Source of the DNA: an uncultured Pseudomonadota bacterium
GTDB taxonomy: Bacteria > Myxococcota_A > UBA796 > GCA-2862545
Direction: 5' to 3'
Assembly: GCA_913061235.1 (NCBI GenBank)
Contig: CAJXTB010000032.1
Location: 1-64,000, forward strand
DNA length: 64,000 bases
In this document: piece after piece, positions 35,183-45,110 of the stretch
Numbering within the stretch: the stretch's first letter is position 1
How the letters are laid out: each line of letters starts with the position of its first letter
The notes under the pieces: generated by a model
What the model was told of the DNA's origin: nothing
The model's input: only the letters and a program-made list of their open reading frames with translations
Database searches by the model: none
Program-made: the position numbers and the translations under genes

Positions 35183-36421
35183 TCAGCGGACGTAGGTCTG
35201 AATGCAGCCGGACGTGGTCTGAGGCGAGTGGTCCCAGCTTGTACCGGTGATGTGGCTGACGCCGTTGTAGTTGCCGAGACCGTCGATCTGGCCCCACTGC
35301 ATACCGGTCGAGCTCCAGACCGAGCACGCACAACCCAGTGTTGGGATGTCGTGGGGTTCGGAGCCCCCGTTGTTGTGCTGCCAAGACATCGAACACGACG
35401 TGCCTGACGACCCGGGCAGAGGCTGGCCCATCGCCTGGCAGCTGTTGATGCTGCGCGTCATCCCCTCCAGCAACGTCTCCATCTGGTTGACGCCCGAGAC
35501 CGTGGTGTTCCAGTCGAACAAATATCCCGTTCCCCCCGTGAAATCGCTGGTGAACCGAACCACGCTGGGGTTCATTGCGGACACCCTAGAGTAGGGAACA
35601 CCGGCAGGCCCAGGGGTTGTCGGGGTGATCGGAAGGTTGTGGTCAATGGACTGGATGGTGCCGGGAGAGTCCTGGCACATCAGGTACACCATCGCCCAGC
35701 CAACGGTTCCGACCATGTCGCAGTACACCGCGTAGGCTGGCTGAGAGCCCGTGCCGTCGGGGTCGATGAAGTAAGTCGAGTCCACGGCAGCCGGGTTGGC
35801 GTCCAAGATAGATTGGCAACTCTGCGCTGGATTGTCCGCCGTTCCAATCGCGGTGCTAGCCGTTGAGATGGTCACCCAGGAACCACCACTGCACACGCGC
35901 AGGGACTGGTTGTCAGCGTCCACACCAAAGGTTCCGTCTGCACAAGACCCGGTACCGTCACCGGTGTCTAAGACCAAGCGACCGGCGACATCCGCCGTGT
36001 CGGCATGTTCTGCCTGTGAAGCCTGCTCAGCCGTGTCGGCATGTTCAGCCGTCGCGGCATGTTCAGCCGTCGCGGCGTGCTCGGCCACCATGGCGTACGG
36101 CACACTGGACAGGCGCGTCCGCGGCCCGAGAGGGTCCCCGCTGCCAACCTGAATCTCCAGCCACACCTCAACGTGATTGAACACCTCGGTGGAGAGCTCT
36201 GGGGTGCCGTCCGTAAGGAGGATGTTGAAGTACCCGTCCGCCAACGTCACCGGCGTTGGGTTCGTCCACAACTGTGTGCCGCTGACGTCATCGTTGAACA
36301 GGCGGGTCGTGATGACCTGCGGACCGGTCAACGGCCCCCCGGCGGCGTCGGTCAGCCTGGCTGAGTGCTCGATCTGCATAGGGGCGGCAGAGGCCAAAAG
36401 GACGGAAAGAATCCAGATCAT
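35183..36421 (-). CDS. Secreted fibre-like protein with fibrinogen-like head
   Basis: 412 residues. Signal peptide (MIWILSVLLASAAP), then the fibre-type N-terminal domain (IEHSARLTDAAGGPLTG to RTRLSSVPYAM), as in 2516-3679. Residues ~120-150 are Ala/Glu/His/Thr repeats (AEHAATAEHAATAEHADTAE), probably a trimeric coiled stalk, followed by a small Cys-containing segment and a fibrinogen-like head (CQSILDANPAAVDSTYFIDP, VYCDMVGTVGWAMVYLMCQD) ending QTTSGCIQTYVR. The head is nearly that of 32834. The start at 36421 has GGAG upstream. A surface fibre or adhesin is inferred. Confidence 0.87.
   Translation of the reverse strand: MIWILSVLLASAAPMQIEHSARLTDAAGGPLTGPQVITTRLFNDDVSGTQLWTNPTPVTLADGYFNILLTDGTPELSTEVFNHVEVWLEIQVGSGDPLGPRTRLSSVPYAMVAEHAATAEHAATAEHADTAEQASQAEHADTADVAGRLVLDTGDGTGSCADGTFGVDADNQSLRVCSGGSWVTISTASTAIGTADNPAQSCQSILDANPAAVDSTYFIDPDGTGSQPAYAVYCDMVGTVGWAMVYLMCQDSPGTIQSIDHNLPITPTTPGPAGVPYSRVSAMNPSVVRFTSDFTGGTGYLFDWNTTVSGVNQMETLLEGMTRSINSCQAMGQPLPGSSGTSCSMSWQHNNGGSEPHDIPTLGCACSVWSSTGMQWGQIDGLGNYNGVSHITGTSWDHSPQTTSGCIQTYVR
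35995..36090. repeat. 18-bp tandem coding repeat in the stalk
   Basis: Units of the type catgttcagccgtcgcgg recur about five times with small changes and encode the six-residue AEHAAT repeat of the fibre-like protein on the minus strand. Frame-preserving length change is possible. Confidence 0.75.
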
Positions 36422-36541
36422 GGCGACTCCAATGTGGGCATGCCGCGCACGGTATCGCATCCCGCACCCCGTGTGGTGGACCGCATTCACACATCCGCCA
36501 CCCATCGGCGGCCATGGCGGTCCAGACCGGTAGCGCCAGCT

Positions 36542-36958
36542 CTAGGACATGGCGCGTCCCATGACCTCGTCGCCAGTCATCCGCTTGTGGTCGCCCACAA
36601 ACGCGTAGGCAGATGGCTTGTTGTCGATGAACAGCTCGTACCCAAGCTCGATTCCGCTGGTGTCATCAAGCGAGCCCAAGGCAATATTGGTCTGTCCCTT
36701 CCTCGGGCCGTCCACGGTCAGTCGGTAGAACAAGGTCGAGCCACAGGTTCCGCAGAAGCCACGCTCTGCCCATTCGGACGATGTGTACGCTCGCAGAGTC
36801 GCGTCTGACTGGAAGGTTATCGACGTGGTTTGCACACCAAAGAACGGTCCACCCGCCCAAGACAGGCAGGTGTCGCAGTGGCAGGCGCCAGTGGATGAGC
36901 CAGCGAGCTCAGCGGTGAAGCGGACGTCGCCGCACAGGCAACCACCGGAATGGGACAT
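36542..36958 (-). CDS. GFA-family zinc-binding protein
   Basis: 138 residues. Has the Cys pattern of the glutathione-dependent formaldehyde-activating/CENP-V fold: GGCLCGDVRF, ACHCDTCLSWAGG and FCGTCGSTLFYR, which bind two zinc ions. The domain's general biochemical role is uncertain; S-hydroxymethylglutathione synthesis is known for only a few members. The start at 36958 has GGAG upstream. No operon partner is obvious. Confidence 0.92.
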   Translation of the reverse strand: MSHSGGCLCGDVRFTAELAGSSTGACHCDTCLSWAGGPFFGVQTTSITFQSDATLRAYTSSEWAERGFCGTCGSTLFYRLTVDGPRKGQTNIALGSLDDTSGIELGYELFIDNKPSAYAFVGDHKRMTGDEVMGRAMS

Positions 36959-37049
36959 GGGTTCTCCTGCAGACGTCTTCCAACCCGTGAAATTGGGCCA
37001 AAGACGGCGCAGGACTAGTAGCACACAGTGGGCGACCCAGAGACCGGAA

Positions 37050-37790
37050 CTAGCCCTGACTCTTCTCGACCGCGCGGCTCTCCTTCACGGCTTGTCTCTG
37101 CGCGGCTTTCGACCAGCCGAACGTTCCAAACACCACATCCCACAGGGGGGAGCTGATGCCCATGTTCAGGTGGAACAGCTGGTAGTGGTGAACCGCGTGC
37201 GACCGGCGAATCACCTTACCCAGCCAAAACCGAGGATTACGCGCGTGATGCGTGTAGTAGTGGGCCCAATCGTAGAACAGGTACCCTGCACAGGTGCCCG
37301 CGAACGCAATCCACATGACACTTGGAATGAGCAGCCAATACAGACCGATGAGAATCGCCGCGAGAGGCCAGCTCATCAGCGGCGGCGCGACTAGGCGGGT
37401 CTTGTCGTTGGGAAACTGATGGTGGTAGCCGTGCATGAGGAACAGGCGCAGGCGTCCACGCCGCTTGTCACCGCCGTGCCAATGGAATGGAAAGCGGTGG
37501 AGCAAATACTCGATCAGCGTAAAGCCCAACGCGCCGAGCGCAATGAGCCCGAACCCCATCAACGGGCCAGTCCAGCCGGTGAAGGCGACGTAGATGCCGT
37601 AGGCGATGAACGGCCCAAACCACAACCCCGGAAGAGCGGGATGGGAGGTTGCGAGCACGTTCTCTACAAAGGAGTTCTTGTAGACCCGGATACGGTTCTT
37701 CTTGCGATTCTCAACGCTAGGGGCAGCAACGGTGCCGTCCCATGCCGCAAAGACCTCTTCGAACTCATCGGTAAACGCAAACGGATTCAT
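37050..37790 (-). CDS. Fatty acid hydroxylase / sterol desaturase family membrane enzyme
   Basis: 246 residues with four or more hydrophobic segments. His clusters of the family are complete: HRFPFHWHGGD, HGYHHQFPND, HYYTHHARNP and HAVHHYQLFHLN, which bind a di-iron centre. The closest architecture is fatty acid 2-hydroxylase (Scs7/FA2H core) without a cytochrome b5 domain. It would hydroxylate membrane lipids or sphingolipid-like fatty acids. Its start overlaps the HPPD stop by 4 bp, so it is translationally coupled to HPPD, an odd pairing. Confidence 0.87.
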   Translation of the reverse strand: MNPFAFTDEFEEVFAAWDGTVAAPSVENRKKNRIRVYKNSFVENVLATSHPALPGLWFGPFIAYGIYVAFTGWTGPLMGFGLIALGALGFTLIEYLLHRFPFHWHGGDKRRGRLRLFLMHGYHHQFPNDKTRLVAPPLMSWPLAAILIGLYWLLIPSVMWIAFAGTCAGYLFYDWAHYYTHHARNPRFWLGKVIRRSHAVHHYQLFHLNMGISSPLWDVVFGTFGWSKAAQRQAVKESRAVEKSQG

Positions 37791-38809
37791 AGGACGCCTC
37801 TGCGGGCTTGGTCCCGCTCAATCGACCGGAACAACGCACCAAAGTTCCCCTCGCCAAAGGAGAGATGGTTCTTGCGCTGAATCATCTCGATAAAGATGGG
37901 ACCCACCAGGTTTCGGGTGAAGATCTGAAGCAAATAGCCTTCTGCGTCTCCATCGACGAGCACTTGGTGGTCACGAATTCGCTGGTGGTCCTCGGTGACG
38001 TCTGGAACGCGCTGAAAGACCTCCTCGTAGTACTCGTCATCCATGTCGAGCGTCTCGATATTGCTGCCGGCCAACCGGTCGAGCGAACCGAGTAGGTCGT
38101 CCGTGATGAAGGCCAGGTGCTGAATGCCGGGGCCGTCGTACTCGCGCAGGTACTCTTCGATCTGAGACTTGTCTTCGTTGCCTTCGTTGATGGGAATGCA
38201 GAAGCTGCCATCTGGGGAGCGCAGGGCGTACGACGTCAGACCGGTCTTGGCGCCCTTGATGTCGAAGTAACGCACTTCTGTAAAGCCAAAGATGTCCTTG
38301 TAGAAGCTCGCCCAAGTCTGCATGGTGCCCTTGTGCACGTTGTTCGTGAGGTGGTCGATGGAGAGGAATCCCATCCCCTCAACAAGGTCCGGCTCGGTCA
38401 GTGTGACGAAGGACTGGGCGATAGGGCCGGCATCGTCAATAAAGTAGATGAGGCTGTCGCCAATGCCGTAGACAGCCGGAGCTGTCAGGGTGCCGCCATC
38501 ACCAACGTACGGTCGTGCGCCGCGAGACACCGCCACATCAAAGGCGACCTGAGCGTCTTTGACGCGAAAGCCCATGGAGCAGATGCTGGGACCGTGAACC
38601 TTCTGGAACGACGCCGCGAAGGAATCGTCAGAGGTGTTCAACAAGAACGTGATGTCGTTTTGGCTGTACAAGTCGACGTTGAGGGTCTTGTGAGCCGACA
38701 CGCGCGAGAAGCCGAAGGCCAAGAACAGGTCGTGCAGCTTGCCCGGTTCTGGCGACGCGAACTCAATAAAGTCGATGCCGTGCAGTCCTGTGGGGTTGTT
38801 CGCGTCCAT
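37787..38809 (-). CDS. hppD: 4-hydroxyphenylpyruvate dioxygenase
   Basis: 340 residues, normal for bacterial HPPD. Iron ligands: His in FLSIDHLTNNV, His in GIQHLAFITDD, Glu in IFIEMIQR; the C-terminal signature is GEGNFGALFRSIERDQ. It converts 4-hydroxyphenylpyruvate to homogentisate in tyrosine breakdown. I use the ATG at 38809 because AAGGAG lies five bases upstream; a GTG two codons earlier is less likely. Divergent from the LysR gene at 38931, which may control it. Confidence 0.94.
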   Translation of the reverse strand: MDANNPTGLHGIDFIEFASPEPGKLHDLFLAFGFSRVSAHKTLNVDLYSQNDITFLLNTSDDSFAASFQKVHGPSICSMGFRVKDAQVAFDVAVSRGARPYVGDGGTLTAPAVYGIGDSLIYFIDDAGPIAQSFVTLTEPDLVEGMGFLSIDHLTNNVHKGTMQTWASFYKDIFGFTEVRYFDIKGAKTGLTSYALRSPDGSFCIPINEGNEDKSQIEEYLREYDGPGIQHLAFITDDLLGSLDRLAGSNIETLDMDDEYYEEVFQRVPDVTEDHQRIRDHQVLVDGDAEGYLLQIFTRNLVGPIFIEMIQRKNHLSFGEGNFGALFRSIERDQARRGVL

Positions 38810-38896
38810 GTCCACTCCTTGAGTCCGTCAGGCACGAAGGTCGAGCCTCACACCACCTCCTAAAAGCGCACTTCATCCAAAGAAAGACGATAAATT

Positions 38897-38931
38897 TGGC
38901 TATATCCATCTAATAATGTGATGGATTGCCA
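38897..38931. promoter_or_regulatory. Dyad operator candidate between hppD and LysR gene
   Basis: TGGC-n3-ATCCATC-n9-GATGGAT-n1-GCCA: a nested inverted repeat in the divergent intergenic region, with the outermost A being the first base of the LysR ATG. Size and placing suit a LysR-type binding site that represses its own gene. The surrounding AT-rich bases could hold promoters both ways. Confidence 0.55.
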
Positions 38932-39809
38932 TGAAGTTCTCTCTCGACGCTATTGAAACCCTCGACGCCATCGACCAACATGGCTCATTCGCCGCTGCAG
39001 CAGCGTCGCTGCACAAGGCACAGTCGGCGGTCAGCTACGCAGTAAAACAGCTCGAAGGCGTGCTGGGCGTCGCCCTGTTTGACCGCAGCGGACACCGGGC
39101 AACCCTCACTCCAGCGGGTCTCGTCATCCTAGAGGAAGGCCGCTACTTGCTCACCCGAGCGCGCCGCATCGAGCGCCTAGGAGAGCAGTTTGCGACCGGC
39201 TGGGAACCGCGCTTGCAGGTGGTCATCGACGGCGTCTTGCCTGTGCGTCCCATCATGGAGGCCCTCAAAGACCTGGCCGACGACGAGACCCCCACCCGCA
39301 TTCGCGTGACCATGGAGTTCCTCGGCGGCGTGCAGCGACGCTTTGAGCGCGACACCGCCGACTTCATGCTCACGCTCAGCTACACCCCTGCCCCGCATCT
39401 TCAGGCCCACGTGTTGCCGGACCGCGAGCTTGTTCTCGTTGCCGCCAGTGATCACGCCCTTGCGGAGACAACGCACAACGCCGCGTCCCTCCAGAGGCAC
39501 TTAGAGCTCTCCGTGCACGACAGCAGCGACCTCACCGAAGCACGAGACACCCACACGACCGGGGGTGCGCGGGTCTTCTACCTGTCGGACTTCCACACCA
39601 TGCGTCAGGCACTCCGAATGGGGCTGGGATTCGGCTGGATGCCAGTTCCCCTAATCACGGAGGACCTGGCTTCTGGTGCACTGGTTGAGCTTGTCATGGA
39701 CGGAGGCTCGCGCCGCACCATCACCCCCGTCCTGGTGCAGCGCATCGACCAGCCGCTGGGACTTGCGGGGCAGCGGCTGTTCGATGGAATCCGGGCCCGT
39801 TGGCACTAA
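38931..39809 (+). CDS. LysR-type transcriptional regulator
   Basis: 292 residues. N-terminal winged helix (FSLDAIETLDAIDQHGSFAA, AQSAVSYAVKQLEGVLGVAL, FDRSGHRATLTPAG) and a substrate-binding domain of periplasmic-protein type. Divergent from hppD and the hydroxylase, so likely their regulator, with a tyrosine-breakdown intermediate as possible ligand (inference). The ribosome site is poor (GGA). Ends PLGLAGQRLFDGIRARWH; a copy of this end is found at 42153. Confidence 0.9.
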   Translation: MKFSLDAIETLDAIDQHGSFAAAAASLHKAQSAVSYAVKQLEGVLGVALFDRSGHRATLTPAGLVILEEGRYLLTRARRIERLGEQFATGWEPRLQVVIDGVLPVRPIMEALKDLADDETPTRIRVTMEFLGGVQRRFERDTADFMLTLSYTPAPHLQAHVLPDRELVLVAASDHALAETTHNAASLQRHLELSVHDSSDLTEARDTHTTGGARVFYLSDFHTMRQALRMGLGFGWMPVPLITEDLASGALVELVMDGGSRRTITPVLVQRIDQPLGLAGQRLFDGIRARWH

Positions 39810-39903
39810 GCGTTTGGCGTCTTCCTCTCCCCCGAAAGCGCCAACTACACTGTGTCTCGGCTATGCGAAAAACCATCAACGTAGGCTGACTCTGTCTATG
39901 CAA

Positions 39904-41157
<1,254 letters not shown>

Positions 41158-41236
41158 TGGTTTTCCTCGTGTGGAGTTACAAGGGCCAAATAACGAACGT
41201 ATTTTGTCAGGCTCGGGTTGTTATCGAAGACACCTT

Positions 41237-41250
41237 GTGCATAAATGCAC
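41237..41250. promoter_or_regulatory. Palindrome just before the second LysR gene
   Basis: GTGCAT-AA-ATGCAC, a perfect 6+6 inverted repeat ending two bases before the ATG at 41253. No ribosome site is visible there, so the message may be leaderless. Operator for self-regulation or for the divergent hydrolase gene is inferred. Confidence 0.5.
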
Positions 41251-41252
41251 GC

Positions 41253-42128
41253 ATGGATTGGGACAACCTTCGCTTCGTACTCGCCATCTCTCGTGAGGGG
41301 AACCTCTCTCGGGCGGCGGCGGCGTTAGGAGTCACGCATACGACTGTTGGGCGGCGGCTTAAGTCCAGTGAGGAGCAACTCGGTGTACGCCTGTTCGACC
41401 GCACCCCCGAAGGCTTTATTCTTACCCCGGCCGGGGAAGACCTCGTCGGGACCGCCGAACAGGTAGAAGCCAACGTGCTGTCGGCCCAGAGTCGCCTCAT
41501 GGGACGCGACGCTGAGCTGCGCGGCTCATTGATCGTGTCCTCCCTGGACTTCCTCTACCCGCTGATTCATGACGCCTTCGTCGTCTTCTTGGAGCGCTAT
41601 CCGCGTGTCGAGGTCACCATCACGGTGCCTATGGACCCCGTCTCGCTGACCCGCCGCGAGGCCGATGTCGCCCTCCGCATGTCCAACTCACCACCCGAAG
41701 GCCTGGTTGGACAGAAGGTAGGACGCCTGTCGTTCGCTGCCTACGCGAGCCCCGATCTGGTGGCACGTATCGGAGCCGACCAGCCTCTCGAGGACTACCC
41801 GTGGCTCAGCCTGGACAAGCGTCTCAATCAACAATGGCTCGACGCCTGGTTCCGAAAGAACGCACCGGGAGCGCGAATCGTGGCCCGCGTCGACGAAAAT
41901 ACGATGCTGGTGCGCGCGATGGTCATGGGCGGCGTCGGCGCGTTCTTCATGCCGACCTTCGAGGGGAAGGCCCGAGGCCTTGTTCAGCTCGGCCCAGTGC
42001 AAGACCAATACACAACCGACCTGTGGCTACTCACACTGCCCGAGCTGCGTCACACCAGCCGCGTTCGCGTCTTCATGGACCACATCGCCGCCGCGCTGCG
42101 TGCGCAGGGAATTGGAGCAAGCAGCTAG
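41253..42128 (+). CDS. LysR-type transcriptional regulator
   Basis: 291 residues. Winged helix: MDWDNLRFVLAISREGNLSR, VTHTTVGRRLKSSEEQLGV, LFDRTPEGFILTPAG; then the effector domain (LIHDAFVVFLERYPRVEV, ADVALRMSNSPPEGL). The THTTVGRRL subgroup commonly regulates a divergent neighbour; here that is the lipoprotein hydrolase, 95 bp away. The ATG at 41253 lacks a clear ribosome site; an upstream ATG at 41157 would give 32 unlikely residues overlapping the other gene. Confidence 0.9.
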   Translation: MDWDNLRFVLAISREGNLSRAAAALGVTHTTVGRRLKSSEEQLGVRLFDRTPEGFILTPAGEDLVGTAEQVEANVLSAQSRLMGRDAELRGSLIVSSLDFLYPLIHDAFVVFLERYPRVEVTITVPMDPVSLTRREADVALRMSNSPPEGLVGQKVGRLSFAAYASPDLVARIGADQPLEDYPWLSLDKRLNQQWLDAWFRKNAPGARIVARVDENTMLVRAMVMGGVGAFFMPTFEGKARGLVQLGPVQDQYTTDLWLLTLPELRHTSRVRVFMDHIAAALRAQGIGASS

Positions 42129-42152
42129 GCCGCGACCGAAAGTCCATGGGAA

Positions 42153-42213
42153 CCGTCCCCTCGGACTTGCGGGGCAGCGGCTCTTCGATGGAATCCGGCA
42201 CCGCTGTAAGCGA
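42153..42213 (+). pseudogene. 3'-end fragment of a LysR gene
   Basis: Matches 39748-39812, the 3' end of the LysR gene at 38931, with a central exact run (ggacttgcggggcagcggct) and further identity through tcgatggaatccgg. It encodes RPLGLAGQRLFDGIRHRC against QPLGLAGQRLFDGIRARWH. It starts 24 bases after the stop of the second LysR gene and has no start of its own. Confidence 0.7.
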
Positions 42214-42236
42214 TTGCGTCGCCCACAGATCGGCCG

Positions 42237-42932
42237 TTATGCCAGCCCGGCGTAGATCTCGTGAACATCGTCGTCTTCGTCGAGCGCCGCCAAGAAGGCC
42301 TCGACCTCGGCCAAGGCGTCCCCGTCCAGGGTCACTGGGTTCTTCGGAATCCAGACAAGCTTCTGGCTGCTGACCGTCCAGCCGCGCTCAGTCAGCGCCA
42401 ACCCCACCACGTTCACATCCGTGGGCTCGGTGATGAAGCGCGACCCGTCCTCGTCAGGCTCGACATCTTGCGCCCCTGCTTCGATGGCCGCCTCTTCCGG
42501 ATCTTCACCTCCGACGGGGGGCAAGGCTTCGATGGAACCGCAGCGGTCGAAGTCCCACGAAACCGAGCCCGAGGCACCCAGCGACCCCTTGCGAAAGAGC
42601 ACCCGCATGTTGGGGGCCGTTCGCTTCTGGTTGTCGGTGAGGCACTCAACAATCACCGGCACGTTGTGTGGGGCATAGCCCTCGTACGTGACCATGCTGA
42701 AGTCCACCGGGTCGTCCAGCAGGCCCGCCCCTTTCTTGATGGCGCGCTCAACGGTGTCTTTGGGCATGGAGTTCTTGCGGGCGTTCTCGAGTGCCATGCG
42801 CAGAGCGGCGTTCATCGAGGGGTCAGCCCCGCCTCGTGCCGCAATCATGATCTCCTTGGACATCTTGCCGAACATTCGCCCACGTGCATTGGCGCCTGCG
42901 GCCTGCCACTTCGCTTTCCACTGCTTGCCCAT
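42237..42932 (-). CDS. yebC: YebC/PmpR-family DNA-binding or ribosome-rescue protein
   Basis: 231 residues. Starts [20 protein letters not shown], then [20 protein letters not shown] and the central [19 protein letters not shown], all diagnostic of YebC/TACO1. Members act as transcription regulators or help translate proline stretches. GGAGAGGAG precedes the ATG at 42932; an upstream extension is not needed. The start MGKQWK rather than MAGHSKW is a known variant group. Confidence 0.93.
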   Translation of the reverse strand: MGKQWKAKWQAAGANARGRMFGKMSKEIMIAARGGADPSMNAALRMALENARKNSMPKDTVERAIKKGAGLLDDPVDFSMVTYEGYAPHNVPVIVECLTDNQKRTAPNMRVLFRKGSLGASGSVSWDFDRCGSIEALPPVGGEDPEEAAIEAGAQDVEPDEDGSRFITEPTDVNVVGLALTERGWTVSSQKLVWIPKNPVTLDGDALAEVEAFLAALDEDDDVHEIYAGLA

Positions 42933-43070
42933 CAGGTTCTCCTCTCCAGAAACATTGCCGCTCCCATCCCCTCGTAGGCCGCTCAGGCGGATGGCGCAGC
43001 CGTGTCGTGCTGGATTGGTTCCCTCTAGACACGTCCACCTCAGACCCGAGCGGCGGCCGAAAGGCAGCAC

Positions 43071-44210
43071 CTACACCCAATACGGTAGCGGAGGCAGGTT
43101 GTCGGCTGCACGCCGCCCGACTTCACCCGTAGGGTCTAGCTCCGACGCCGAACCTCGCAGCGCTTGAGCCCTCTGGGGGTCTAGTGTCTCCACCGCGCAC
43201 GCGAGACGGTGCATGACACCCGCCCTGCGACGGGGCGGTTCGTCTTCAGTAGACAGCAGCACCTCTGTCACCACACGCAATGCCGCTTCATCGTCACCTT
43301 CAAGCGCGAGACAGCGCGCCGAATTGGCCTGCGCATACGGGTGCAAATGCCCCCAAAACATGGAGCGGGCAGAACGCTGTTCCGCATGTTGGGTCGCGAG
43401 AGGCACGCTGTGTCCGAGCTGCAAGGCTACATCTGAAAGACCCATGGACCCAACCGGGTGTTCGGGTGCGGCGTTGTGCAGCGCCAAGAAGGCTGGCAGC
43501 GCGACGTCGGGCTCTTCGCGAGCCAACACACACAGATACGCGGCATGAATCGAAGCCGTGCGTCTGCGTCCTGGTACAGGTCCTACAAGGTCCGTCGCAG
43601 CTCCCGGCGCATTCAGGACCTGAAAGGCGAGGCTGCGTACATCCACGCGCTCCGCGCCCGGAAGCCACTTGAGTGCCCACAGCGCATGGGTATCGTCTCC
43701 GGATGCGAGCCATCGTCGAAGCAAAAGCCCCGTAAGTACCGGGACGCCGAACAACGCGACGAACATCCAAACAAACGAGAGCTGGCCGACACCCACACCT
43801 AGCTGCATATCGAACCCGATAGTCAGCACCAAAGGACCCATGGAAATCAAGCCTACCAGCGCAATTATGATGCCGCCAAACACACCCGCGACACGCACCT
43901 GATGGGTATCGCTCTTTTCCGTCCACTCCTCTCGCGGAAGCTCCATCCTCAATGGCAGCGACAGACCATTTACGGCAGACCGTTGCTGCACAATCACGCC
44001 AAGATGAACGAACGTGCCAAGCACACCCAGGCACGCGGAGACGATCAAGAGCCCCCTCGGAACCTGCCCGAACAGCAACTCTGGAGGAATGATATTGACC
44101 GCGATGACGGTCCCATACCCAATCACTCCCATGCCCAAAGTTACCCAGCGGACGAATCGCCGGGAGCGGACCCTTGTCTGCGAGTCTTCACGGTCAATAT
44201 CGAAAGACAT
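43071..44210 (-). CDS. Membrane protein with helical repeat C-terminus
   Basis: 379 residues. Four hydrophobic segments in residues 20-165 (WVTLGMGVIGYGTVIAV, LLIVSACLGVLGTFVHLGVI, GGIIIALVGLISMGP, FVWMFVALFGVPVL). The C-terminal 200 residues are helical and Ala/Leu-rich, perhaps TPR- or Sel1-like (ANSARCLALEGDDEAALRVV). Not assigned. The ribosome site is weak. Divergent from the lipoprotein at 44373. Confidence 0.72.
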   Translation of the reverse strand: MSFDIDREDSQTRVRSRRFVRWVTLGMGVIGYGTVIAVNIIPPELLFGQVPRGLLIVSACLGVLGTFVHLGVIVQQRSAVNGLSLPLRMELPREEWTEKSDTHQVRVAGVFGGIIIALVGLISMGPLVLTIGFDMQLGVGVGQLSFVWMFVALFGVPVLTGLLLRRWLASGDDTHALWALKWLPGAERVDVRSLAFQVLNAPGAATDLVGPVPGRRRTASIHAAYLCVLAREEPDVALPAFLALHNAAPEHPVGSMGLSDVALQLGHSVPLATQHAEQRSARSMFWGHLHPYAQANSARCLALEGDDEAALRVVTEVLLSTEDEPPRRRAGVMHRLACAVETLDPQRAQALRGSASELDPTGEVGRRAADNLPPLPYWV

Positions 44211-44372
44211 GAGTCACTCAGGAGGGTCGATTTCGAACGTAGGCGACGGAGAAAGCACCGCCGTATCCCGAGACCGTTGCAAACCGTAACGTCCGATAAT
44301 GAAACCTGGACCCGGGCTGCTTGGGAACCATCCCCGTCGGCGCATGTCGGACGTCACACCCCTGGAGATTCC

Positions 44373-45047
44373 ATGTTCCTGCTCCTCCTCACCACCCTTG
44401 CGTGTGCTGACGAGGCACCGCCCGACCCAGAGCGTGAGTGGATTGCAGACGGAGACTGGTCCGTCACCGAGTCCGACGTTGAACAGCACGTCATAGACGC
44501 ACTCCTGGCCGCCAATCGTGTGCGCTTTACACAGGTTCAGGCAGAGGGAGACAAACGACTCGCAACCGGTGGCCAAGCGGAGTGGCTGCCCGATGACCTC
44601 TCAAACCTTCAGCCCCTCGGTCACCTTCTCGTGGTGTCGGATGTCACTTGGGCACCCACCCAGCTCGACACGCGCGAGGCCACCAACTCACTATTCGCGG
44701 GTGGCCTTCAGCAGAGCGACCAATGGTCCACAGAGACGGTCGTGTGGGCGGATTCCGCGCGTCAGGTACCTCAATCGGTGGTCATCACCGGCCACCGTTT
44801 GCATGTTGGACGCGGCATGTTCGAATACCAGGATTCCTACCTTTTGGGTTACGAATCGGGCCACGTGACGTCCGTCTACCACGCCTCGTCGCTCGTCATG
44901 GAGGACGGTCCCATGGAGCCGTACGAGACGGTCACGCAGCTGTCGTACACCTCCCTAGGACAGGTAGGAGGGTGGACGACTCTGGACGCGAACAGTCGCC
45001 GTCAACGGGTGGTGACCCTCTTAGAACCACGTATTGGACGACGATAA
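44373..45047 (+). CDS. Small lipoprotein of unknown function
   Basis: 224 residues. Lipobox Cys in LLLLTTLAC right at the N-terminus, then a mostly beta-rich mature part (WIADGDWSVTESDVEQHVID, GHLLVVSDVTWAPTQ, SVVITGHRLHVGRGMFEYQD). No family recognised. GGAG lies six bases before the ATG at 44373; the frame is open well upstream but that would read through the divergent gene. A hairpin follows at 45054. Confidence 0.75.
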   Translation: MFLLLLTTLACADEAPPDPEREWIADGDWSVTESDVEQHVIDALLAANRVRFTQVQAEGDKRLATGGQAEWLPDDLSNLQPLGHLLVVSDVTWAPTQLDTREATNSLFAGGLQQSDQWSTETVVWADSARQVPQSVVITGHRLHVGRGMFEYQDSYLLGYESGHVTSVYHASSLVMEDGPMEPYETVTQLSYTSLGQVGGWTTLDANSRRQRVVTLLEPRIGRR

Positions 45048-45053
45048 GACCAC

Positions 45054-45079
45054 ACACCGACGGACGCCGCGGTCGGTGT
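45054..45079. terminator. Hairpin between convergent genes
   Basis: ACACCGAC, ten-base loop, GTCGGTGT: a perfect 8-bp stem seven bases after the stop of 44373-45047 and before the convergent stop at 45111. A two-way terminator is likely. Confidence 0.65.
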
Positions 45080-45110
45080 CCAGCAAGCCTCTACCGGAGG
45101 TGTTCTCGCG

